Source of the DNA: Bacteroidota bacterium
Lineage (GTDB): Bacteria; Bacteroidota; Bacteroidia; Bacteroidales; UBA10428
Assembly (NCBI GenBank): GCA_024640925.1
Contig: JAHEEB010000346.1
Span: 1 to 5,605, forward strand
Direction of reading: 5' to 3'
Length of the DNA: 5,605 nucleotides
The notes beneath the pieces were generated by a model. It was not told where the DNA came from. It was given only the letters and a program-made list of their open reading frames with translations, and searched no databases. The position numbers and the translations under genes are program-made. Every line of letters starts with the position of its first letter. Position 1 is the first letter of the stretch. Shown here piece by piece: positions 1 through 5,605 of this stretch.

Positions 1-3000
1 TTAGAGTGGATGAAATATCTATCGGTGCAAACGGGTATGAAAAGGAATATATGTCTGCATCATTGGTATTGTACTGTAAATTAATGGTATAAGTCTCTTC
101 TCCAGAAACATAAACCGACAGAGGATTCCCGTTCCCACCTTCGGATACAAGCTCGCCGGATGAATTCACCAACCGGAAATTAAACGGGGTTATTAACGAA
201 TTACCGCTTGTAAGACTGACCAGGACTGCACAACTATCTGCACCTCCTTCTATATTAATTGATGCTGTAAATGAGGGTTTATTGATAGTAAAACTTCCCG
301 AAACATTGCAGGTTTTCCCGTATTCGTCAATATTTTGGGCTACATAGTTATATGTCTTGGGGGCAACATCTGTATAACTCACACTACTTGTGGTTTCGCT
401 TGTCCTGAAAACTGATGGTATACCCGAAACCCAATATACACTGTTGTTCATATTTGTAAATGAAAGGGAAACCCCACCTGTTCCGTCAATTGTTGTGGCA
501 TCGACTGTGCTTTCCAGTTTAACCTGGAACACTTGTTCTGCAACATTTATATCGGTTTCGGTAAAATAACATGTACCACTGGTAACTTCTGCAACATATT
601 TACCGGCCGGAAGACCTGTAAATTGGTAAGTATTTGCTGTTGCAGTGGCCGTATACACTTTATAAGGATAATCGCAGGTAAGCTTATATACTTTTGAACC
701 TGTAACGTTCCCGACATTAATAGTTACTGTTCCATTGGGGGTACTGCATGACTGGGGTGTGACTGCTGTGCCTGTAATCCCTTCCGTGCTGCTCGCAACA
801 GTGGCAATCAGGGTATGGATTAAATTTCCATCGGTATCATAAAAATATACCGGATTATCACCATTTCCAATTCCTGATACAATAATGGAATTGCCAATTG
901 TAGACAAAGTCCCAGCAGAATGAACATAAGGAGGCAGGCCTCCACCTTTATAGGTTATCCTTATTATTCCATCTTTTGCACATGCGTCACTGGGTTCCGA
1001 AAGTACATCGGTTTTAAAGAAAGCGGCCGGGGGCGCACTGACATAGATATTAAATGGATATTCGCAACCATCGGCATCGGTTAGTGTCAGGTTTTGGGTT
1101 TGGTTCACACGTATCCCATTGCTGATTTTTACCCCTAACCTGCTGGTCAGCCATTTTTGCTTGTAAATAACACGATAATTTCTGTACCAGTCATTTGCTT
1201 CATATTTATAAGGATATAGAAGGCTTGTTGCTTCATCTATCCCAAAATAGCGTTTGTATGTTTTGGTGTCTGTATAATTATTATAGATAATATACATTTG
1301 ATTTGGAGCTATTGTTAAATCTGATGCAATTGTTGAACCAATCTTTGTGCCCACACTGCCATTTAAGTTGCATGTATATAACCCTTTGTCCACTTCATAA
1401 TTCGGGTAAGTCCCATTATAATAATAAACACATTTACCGGCATTGGTAAAAGCAATTTTACCTAAATCAATATCCCGTGGAATTACCAATGTCTCGGTTC
1501 CAGCCTGTGAGCCTGTCAAATAAATTTTGTACGTTTTACTGTCATGTTCAATGAGTGCAAAAGAACCATCAGGTGATGTTGTAAAAATACTCGAAGTGCA
1601 AAATTCAGTTATATCAGTGACCGCATCCCCGGAAATAGTACCCTTATTCCATCCATCCGAATTTCTGAAGATAACAAAACTGTTATCCTTTGATAACGTA
1701 GGGTCTAATGCATTATCTGAATACATAGTAGTAACCGTACCGGAACTAACATTTACTTTATACAATCCGGTACCACCTGAATTAGGAAATCTTCCAATGA
1801 TTATGTTTTGGTTATCAAAAAAGATATCCGGGTTACTGTTAAGTGAGCTAATACCGTCATATGAATGGCTGAATGGCAAAGTTAAATCTGTACCGTTATT
1901 AACTCCATCCGTATTAAGCATGGCTTTACTCACTATAGCACCTCCACTTGAACTATGTGAGTATATCATCAACCTGCTACTGGGAGAAATGCCTCCAATA
2001 TCTGCCAATCCAACCGTTCCATCCGTTTTTTGCTCGGTTGTGTATGTGCCATCATTATTTATTGTTGTTTTAAAAATATGACCATCATTTTCAAACAGGA
2101 AAAAGTTGCTGTTACCGGCAAAAATATATTTATGGCTATTATTTGGTAATGGAATTTGGGTACCAAGCGGGTTATTGGTAATCAACTTTTTTAACTCTGT
2201 TTCAAAATAACTTCTGTATGGATTATTTGATAAGCTCACCATTTCAACGAATTCAGATTCAAAAAGAACGTCCATGCTGTCTTTTTGTGCCTGCGACATT
2301 TCGTCATAAACATTCGGGTAACTGTTAATGGAATCCAGGACTGTTTCCCCTTCCTTTATGACATAGGGCATCCGCAGGTACGAAAACGCGTAAGGGTCGT
2401 CAATGTCGAGCAGGACAAAGGGGTCGTTCAAATCGGGAACATCGTAGACCGAATCGTTTATCGGGTAGAGACCTTTTATTTGCGAAATTGAGATGGAATC
2501 CGGTTTTGGCGGAATGATAAAGGTTTTGGTACAGGCTATGTTATCAGGATGTATAGTTTCCATCAATTGGAGTAACCATGTAATAGGAGAATCTGTATCA
2601 TTTAAAAAGGGATCGGTCGGCATGGTATTTTTAGGAGAAATTTTGAAAATATTTACAGAATCTGTTACTTCTTCCATTTTGCAAGTAAAATACGTAGTAG
2701 GAGATGTCGCATTCCAGTAATAATCATTCGGATCGAAATTTAAATATCCTTTGTCGGCACCATCTTCGAGTTTCACATAAACAGAAACATTATCATCACA
2801 AGAAGTCCTACGAGTCTGAAGAATTGAAAACTGCAAGCCTTCAGGGTAAAACACAATTCCATCTACAACCTGGCCAAATGTTTTTTCCCCGTTCATAAGT
2901 GTTTTAACTACCCTGAACTTCAGGTTTTTTCCCATCCAGGCGTAATAGTTCGAGCCCGTATCGGACTTACTTCCGGCTATTTTTGAGTAGTCCAACTCAA

Positions 3001-3724
3001 GGGTTGAATTTGGCAAAACATTTATCCCGGTTAAGTCATGCCAGTCATCTGAATTAGAAAGGGCAACCTGAAAAACTGGCTTGGCTTTACTTTCATAATT
3101 GTAGAAATCGCCAACATTTAATACAAGGAATCCGGTGTCTGCACTGAACCGGTAAATGCCATTGGTATTTGACACGTGAACCGGATCGTCGATATACACA
3201 TGGGTGGTTATAGTGTATCCTTCGCGGTTAAGGCTTATTAAATTGTTGCATGGATCTGATGCTGCACGCGATAATATGTTTTCTCCAACTGTTAAATCAT
3301 CATCATAAAAATAATATTCTGCTTCATTGTCATTTGATATATCGTTTATATATGCATTTACTCTTATATTGGAAAAATCATAATTGACACTGTCAACCAT
3401 TTTCAAAATAGATTTACTTGTATCATAGATGAAAAAATCATAGTTAAAAAAGATTAGTTTGTTTAAGCTATCTGTATTAGTATTTATACTTTCTAATGCA
3501 AATGGTGCAATCACTGAATCATAACCTATAACCAGCTCAGCTATTTCATATAATTCTATACTTGCATAATCAAACGTTGGTTCATTCTTGCAATCGCTCC
3601 ATGAACTGAATTCCTGCTTAAACGAAATGCTGTATAAATTTTGTACAGGTTCTTGAGCCTTAATCCTTCCTATACCTAAAAATAGAATTAGGTAAATCAA
3701 TAAATTTCTGTAAGGTTTCATCAT
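1..3724 (-). CDS. Giant secreted multidomain protein (beta-propeller plus SprB-like repeats), 3'-truncated by window edge
   Basis: The reading frame is open from ATG at 3724 to the left edge: 1241 codons, no stop, C-terminus missing. An in-frame second ATG follows directly at 3721; either could be used. The start lies 8 bases after the lipoprotein stop, behind an A/T-rich leader with no clear Shine-Dalgarno sequence, which is normal for Bacteroidota. Residues 1-23 form a type I signal peptide: basic start, hydrophobic LLIYLILFLGIG, then cleavage near KA|QE. Residues 24 to about 528 are beta-rich, Asp/Asn/Tyr-rich and unrecognised, ending in a short helical stretch (about 473-518). Residues 530-829 look like a seven-bladed propeller. 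Residues about 858-1241 hold SprB-like repeats. No catalytic motif is visible. The architecture suggests a surface adhesin or scaffold, perhaps exported by the type IX system, but the diagnostic C-terminal domain lies outside. Exported nature is well supported; the exact role is inference. Confidence 0.93.
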   Translation of the reverse strand, partial: MMKPYRNLLIYLILFLGIGRIKAQEPVQNLYSISFKQEFSSWSDCKNEPTFDYASIELYEIAELVIGYDSVIAPFALESINTNTDSLNKLIFFNYDFFIYDTSKSILKMVDSVNYDFSNIRVNAYINDISNDNEAEYYFYDDDLTVGENILSRAASDPCNNLISLNREGYTITTHVYIDDPVHVSNTNGIYRFSADTGFLVLNVGDFYNYESKAKPVFQVALSNSDDWHDLTGINVLPNSTLELDYSKIAGSKSDTGSNYYAWMGKNLKFRVVKTLMNGEKTFGQVVDGIVFYPEGLQFSILQTRRTSCDDNVSVYVKLEDGADKGYLNFDPNDYYWNATSPTTYFTCKMEEVTDSVNIFKISPKNTMPTDPFLNDTDSPITWLLQLMETIHPDNIACTKTFIIPPKPDSISISQIKGLYPINDSVYDVPDLNDPFVLLDIDDPYAFSYLRMPYVIKEGETVLDSINSYPNVYDEMSQAQKDSMDVLFESEFVEMVSLSNNPYRSYFETELKKLITNNPLGTQIPLPNNSHKYIFAGNSNFFLFENDGHIFKTTINNDGTYTTEQKTDGTVGLADIGGISPSSRLMIYSHSSSGGAIVSKAMLNTDGVNNGTDLTLPFSHSYDGISSLNSNPDIFFDNQNIIIGRFPNSGGTGLYKVNVSSGTVTTMYSDNALDPTLSKDNSFVIFRNSDGWNKGTISGDAVTDITEFCTSSIFTTSPDGSFALIEHDSKTYKIYLTGSQAGTETLVIPRDIDLGKIAFTNAGKCVYYYNGTYPNYEVDKGLYTCNLNGSVGTKIGSTIASDLTIAPNQMYIIYNNYTDTKTYKRYFGIDEATSLLYPYKYEANDWYRNYRVIYKQKWLTSRLGVKISNGIRVNQTQNLTLTDADGCEYPFNIYVSAPPAAFFKTDVLSEPSDACAKDGIIRITYKGGGLPPYVHSAGTLSTIGNSIIVSGIGNGDNPVYFYDTDGNLIHTLIATVASSTEGITGTAVTPQSCSTPNGTVTINVGNVTGSKVYKLTCDYPYKVYTATATANTYQFTGLPAGKYVAEVTSGTCYFTETDINVAEQVFQVKLESTVDATTIDGTGGVSLSFTNMNNSVYWVSGIPSVFRTSETTSSVSYTDVAPKTYNYVAQNIDEYGKTCNVSGSFTINKPSFTASINIEGGADSCAVLVSLTSGNSLITPFNFRLVNSSGELVSEGGNGNPLSVYVSGEETYTINLQYNTNDADIYSFSYPFAPIDISSTL
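2..1153 (-). repeat. SprB-like / Ig-like protein repeat region at the visible C-terminal end
   Basis: Residues about 858-1241 contain diverged repeats of about 75-90 residues. The first visible unit ends in LTLTDADGCEYPFNIYVSAPP, close to the usual SprB-repeat ending (Thr-Asp-x-x-Gly-Cys, then a strand). The next begins with ACAKDGIIRITYKGGGLPPY, near 908-978, matching the typical opening 'Cys-x-x-Gly-x-Ile-x-Val-x-x-x-Gly-Gly-x-Pro-Pro-Tyr'. A third spans about 986-1064 (CSTPNGTVTINV, then FTGLPAGKYVAEVTSGTC). A fourth spans about 1066-1149 (YTDVAPKTYNYVAQNIDEYG). A fifth, from about 1151, is cut by the window. SprB-type repeats are known from the mobile gliding adhesin of Flavobacterium and from many type IX-secreted Bacteroidota proteins. 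The repeats are strongly diverged at DNA level, so no recent tandem duplication is evident. Confidence 0.68.
1238..2140 (-). other. Beta-propeller region (seven blade-like repeats, TolB/PD40/WD40-like)
   Basis: Within the giant protein, residues about 529-829 contain seven units of roughly 40-56 residues. They start near residues 531, 577, 633, 674, 714, 755 and 802. Several show the TolB/PD40 pattern of 'small-polar-x-DG/N then a hydrophobic strand, then a second strand': DPTLSKDNSFVIF, FTTSPDGSFALIE, IAFTNAGKCVYYY, DLTIAPNQMYIIY. Companion strands such as GLYKVNVSSG, KIYLTG and GLYTCNLNG follow the first. Seven such units match the usual size of a closed seven-bladed propeller. Such domains normally bind proteins or glycans; no active-site residues can be assigned. 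The call rests on pattern reading and not on a profile search. Confidence 0.7.
3656..3724 (-). other. Signal peptide of the giant secreted protein
   Basis: Residues 1-23 carry a basic N-region (Lys3, Arg6), a hydrophobic core (LLIYLILFLGIG) and a polar end with a predicted signal peptidase I site after Ala23 (IKA|QEP). There is no cysteine at the junction, so this is not a lipoprotein signal. It sends the protein through Sec into the periplasm, from where outer-membrane export would need a second signal at the unseen C-terminus. Confidence 0.85.
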
Positions 3725-3732
3725 TTTATAGA

Positions 3733-5037
3733 TTAATCTTTAATACAGCGAATAGAAGCCTTAAAATTTGCTCCATATTGGCTACGCCTGATTCCACTAG
3801 AACTATTTGAAAATACTCGAACTTTATTATTTGCTCCATCAACACAGGTCGATGTCCACATTATTCCTAAGGAATCACTACCAATTACATCATCAATCTT
3901 ATATCCAGCTGGTAATAGATTGAAACTATAGAAATCCGTACCGTTTCCATTTGTTCCATTATAGTCTTTCCACCCAGTAGTTGATTTTAAAAGGTTTCCG
4001 ACATTCTCTTTTTCACCTCTGAATAACATGAAATTCTCACTATTAACATCTTCTTCTGTCATACCCATATAGCTTTCCAGGGTTTTCCACTCTTCATCGG
4101 ATGGCACATGATATCCGCAAGGACATACATTCTTATCCTGACTATAACCACCAGAGGCAAAAATTGCATAATAGTAAAGTCCATATTTATCACTTTCACT
4201 CCCGGTGAAATATGAAAGAGGAATTTGGTCACCATCTCCATATACTAGGGCACTTCCATCCTGGAACCTTGTAGCCCTCAGATTCTCCCTTAGCCAGGTT
4301 TGTGTGCCTATGGTTACAGCGTTATATATATTAAAATCGATATCATGCACTTGTATGGGTATGAGTGGCAACGATTTTATGGTATCTGGTTCAGACATAT
4401 GTCCCAGTTTATTGTAGACTACAACATTAAAAGTGTAAAGAGTACCATTCTCCATATTTGTCAGTTCGAGCTTTTCTGTACCGGCACTTATCTTTATGGG
4501 TTGGGTAATAGAAGCAACTGTTGGTTCAAACGATATTTCTACATAATCAAGGTCTGCCGGGTCATTCCAAAAGAGGGTTACATAACTATACCCTGAAGTA
4601 TCCCTTAAATTACTTACCCCTGGGGGTGTTGTATAGAAATAACGAATATCGCTCCATACTTCCCCTTCTTCCAAATCAGGCACATTTCCATCAAAATAAT
4701 TCTCAACTTTTAATCTCCAGTAATATTTTTTTCCTTTTTCAAAATCAGTTACCACTAATTCCATCTTATCGAAAACACGATCTACATATTTCAGTTTGTT
4801 CGAATCCGTTCCGGCATATAAGTTATATATACTTTTATCGCCTTCGGAATCATAACTTTTCTCCCATTTAAAAAACACACTATCAGTTCCGGTTACAGTG
4901 CCATTTTCCGGCGAAAGTAAAACGGGGGCTTCCGGTAGCTGGTTCAGGTTTTCTTTTTCCTTGTTCTCACAGGAAATGAATATCAGAACAGCTGATATTG
5001 AGATTAAAATTTTCAGGTTTTTCATATGTATGTTCAT
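3733..5037 (-). CDS. FISUMP-domain lipoprotein with two fibronectin type III-like domains
   Basis: This complete 434-residue protein is probably anchored in the outer membrane. A hydrophobic signal ends in LIFISC, a Bacteroidota-type lipobox with the lipidated cysteine at residue 23. The residues after it, ENKEKEN, are charged and acidic, as in lipoproteins sent to the cell surface. Residues about 35-136 and 139-224 are Ig/FN3-like beta sandwiches: the first has PVLLSPENG, FFKWEKS and KYYWRLKV; the second has VTLFWNDP and GTLYTFNVVVYN. Residues about 231-434 are a FISUMP domain, shown by VTIGTQTWLRENL, YGLYYY, CPCGYHVPSDEEW, NGTDFYSFNLLPAGY and the terminal IRCIKD. The first ATG (5037) is one base after the upstream stop (TAATATG), suggesting translational coupling. 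An ATG four codons later (5025) gives a more typical start, MKNLKIL, and may be the real one. The biochemical function of FISUMP domains is not established; surface binding is inference. Confidence 0.95.
   Translation of the reverse strand: MNIHMKNLKILISISAVLIFISCENKEKENLNQLPEAPVLLSPENGTVTGTDSVFFKWEKSYDSEGDKSIYNLYAGTDSNKLKYVDRVFDKMELVVTDFEKGKKYYWRLKVENYFDGNVPDLEEGEVWSDIRYFYTTPPGVSNLRDTSGYSYVTLFWNDPADLDYVEISFEPTVASITQPIKISAGTEKLELTNMENGTLYTFNVVVYNKLGHMSEPDTIKSLPLIPIQVHDIDFNIYNAVTIGTQTWLRENLRATRFQDGSALVYGDGDQIPLSYFTGSESDKYGLYYYAIFASGGYSQDKNVCPCGYHVPSDEEWKTLESYMGMTEEDVNSENFMLFRGEKENVGNLLKSTTGWKDYNGTNGNGTDFYSFNLLPAGYKIDDVIGSDSLGIMWTSTCVDGANNKVRVFSNSSSGIRRSQYGANFKASIRCIKD
3736..4347 (-). other. 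FISUMP domain (Fib_succ_major, TIGR02145/PF09603 type)
   Basis: Residues about 231-434 show the family landmarks in order: opening VTIGTQTWLRENLRATRF; Tyr-Gly-Leu-Tyr-Tyr-Tyr; CPCGYHVPSDEEWKTLE; a Gly/Asn-rich NGTDFYSFNLLPAGY; MWTST; and the final SIRCIKD. The Cys-Pro-x-Gly-Tyr/Trp-His-x-Pro-Ser/Thr-x-x-Glu-Trp box resembles the equivalent element in C-type-lectin-like/formylglycine-generating-enzyme folds. That is consistent with a ligand-binding fold. No catalytic residues can be named. Confidence 0.92.
4366..4938 (-). other. Tandem fibronectin type III / Ig-like domains of the lipoprotein
   Basis: Residues about 34-136 and 139-224 form two beta-sandwich modules between the lipid anchor and the FISUMP head. 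The first keeps the Pro-rich start, the Trp of FFKWEKS and the Tyr-Trp-Arg strand (KKYYWRLKV). The second keeps the Trp of LFWNDP and the NGTLYTFNVVVYN strand, with the usual Tyr before the F strand. Such tandem modules usually act as spacers that hold a terminal head away from the membrane; here that is inference. Confidence 0.75.
4969..5037 (-). other. Lipoprotein signal peptide and lipobox
   Basis: Residues 1-22 precede the lipidated Cys23. The core ILISISAVLIFIS is hydrophobic, and the -3 to +1 residues F-I-S-C fit the relaxed lipobox frequent in Bacteroidota. The following E-N-K-E-K-E resembles the Lys plus acidic surface-export signal described for Capnocytophaga and related genera. This makes exposure on the outer face of the outer membrane plausible but not proven. 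Confidence 0.85.
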
Positions 5038-5038
5038 A

Positions 5039-5605
5039 TTATCTGTCTATAAAATCTTCTAATTCTATGGTTCTATTAATAGTAGAGGTAACAATGTCTT
5101 TCCCCGGCAGGGAATAATTTACCTGCATCTCGTAAATCCCATTGGTCATGTCAGGAATGTTATCTGTATTCAGAAACCTTGCACTTCCTGCGGATGCGTT
5201 CCCCGTTCTGACCAGGTTGTTTGCCAAAGCATTGCGAAGGGCAATATAATCCTGGTCGATATAATATGATGCCCTGTAATGATATGCCCCAATCGGCGAT
5301 TGGTATGGCCGTGAATTGCTTTCGATAATTTCCTGTGTGAGCCGGTTATCAGGTGTCCTTAATGCGTACCGTATTACCTGGTTATGTACCGGAGGCTTAA
5401 GGCTTGTCATTTTAGCATCTGTCAGTAAATCAGAATTTCCATACATCAGCGGGTTTACTTTACTTGTAAACCATGATGATTGATTATACAACGGGGTTAT
5501 TGTGATTAAGCTGGCATCGGCATCCAATGAATTGCTTTCGTAATAATCAAAAATCTCTGTCGGGGTGGTAGGATCATACACATTAGACCCCAGGGTGTAA
5601 ACATG
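5039..5605 (-). CDS. Unrecognised protein, C-terminal 188 residues only
   Basis: The frame is open from the right edge to TAA at 5041-5039, giving the last 188 residues of a larger protein; its start lies outside. An internal GTG at 5581 could serve as a start, but the frame continues upstream without a stop, so it is not the likely start. I do not recognise the family. The segment is rich in Asn, Ser, Tyr, Thr and Ile and has no cysteine and no membrane segment. Its middle part (LTQEIIES, YIALRNALANNLVRTG) looks helical, while the end (GIYEMQVNYSLPG followed by a Thr/Glu strand) looks like a beta sandwich. It ends in an acidic tail, ELEDFIDR, and shows none of the usual features of a type IX secretion C-terminal domain. 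It is one base from the lipoprotein gene and so almost certainly in the same operon, which suggests a related surface function. Coding confidence is high; function is unknown. Confidence 0.85.
   Translation of the reverse strand, partial: HVYTLGSNVYDPTTPTEIFDYYESNSLDADASLITITPLYNQSSWFTSKVNPLMYGNSDLLTDAKMTSLKPPVHNQVIRYALRTPDNRLTQEIIESNSRPYQSPIGAYHYRASYYIDQDYIALRNALANNLVRTGNASAGSARFLNTDNIPDMTNGIYEMQVNYSLPGKDIVTSTINRTIELEDFIDR

Noticed and set aside
1..3. The first three bases (tta) read as a TAA stop on the minus strand
   Set aside because: The giant gene's frame uses positions 4-2 as its last full codon, so this stop is out of frame. I found no frameshift that would bring it into frame.
1527..2081. 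Plus-strand open frame of 184 codons
   Set aside because: It lies wholly antisense to the propeller region of the giant gene, has no recognisable domain and no start context, and the minus-strand frame gives a coherent protein with repeat structure.
2285..2898. Three short consecutive plus-strand open frames (2285-2491, 2493-2720, 2704-2898)
   Set aside because: All are antisense to the continuous minus-strand gene, have low-complexity unconvincing translations and look like chance shadows.
3725..3732. Promoter or terminator between the lipoprotein and giant genes
   Set aside because: The gap is only 8 bases (tctataaa on the coding strand). TATAAA is too short to call a promoter, and there is no hairpin.
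3736..3850. Variable region of a diversity-generating retroelement at the end of the FISUMP gene
   Set aside because: No template copy of this stretch, no reverse transcriptase and no strong run of AAC-type codons is visible in the window; kept only as a question for the flanks.
4205..4871. Overlapping plus-strand open frames opposite the lipoprotein gene, and a minus-strand 60-codon frame at 4059-4241
   Set aside because: They overlap each other and the FN3/FISUMP coding region, which has clear family motifs; the translations show no domain.
1..5605. tRNA, rRNA, CRISPR array, insertion sequence or long DNA repeats
   Set aside because: Reading both strands showed nearly continuous coding sequence and no cloverleaf, regularly spaced direct repeats, transposase motifs or long inverted repeats. 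Weak or diverged elements could be missed by eye.

Overview
The window reads as part of a Bacteroidota (Bacteroidetes) genome. The evidence is a FISUMP-domain lipoprotein (Fibrobacter succinogenes major paralogous domain, common in Bacteroidota and Fibrobacterota), SprB-like repeats in a very large exported protein, AT-rich translation starts without a clear Shine-Dalgarno sequence, and Asn/Tyr/Thr/Asp-rich extracellular-type proteins in moderately AT-rich DNA. The genus cannot be told from the sequence.

Layout: every real gene is on the minus strand, so transcription runs from right to left. Positions 5605-5039 hold the last 188 codons of an unrecognised protein whose start lies beyond the right edge. 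One base after its stop comes a complete lipoprotein gene (5037-3733): lipobox, two fibronectin-III/Ig-like domains, then a C-terminal FISUMP domain. Eight bases after that stop begins a very large secreted protein (3724 to beyond position 1). Its first 1241 codons are present without a stop, so it leaves the left edge. I read its frame codon by codon across the whole span and found no internal stop or frameshift. It has a signal peptide, about 500 residues of unrecognised mostly beta-type sequence, a seven-blade-like beta-propeller, and a C-terminal run of SprB-like beta-sandwich repeats.

How they fit together: the spacings of 1 and 8 bases leave no room for a promoter or terminator, so the three genes are very probably one operon. 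Two carry export signals and all look extracellular in composition. The best inference is a surface-displayed assembly: a lipid-anchored FISUMP protein encoded beside a giant secreted propeller/adhesin that may be a type IX secretion substrate. No secretion C-terminal domain is visible, because the relevant C-terminus is outside the window. No enzyme active site is recognisable, and no RNA gene, mobile element, CRISPR array or terminator was found. No gene-free stretch longer than 8 bases exists.
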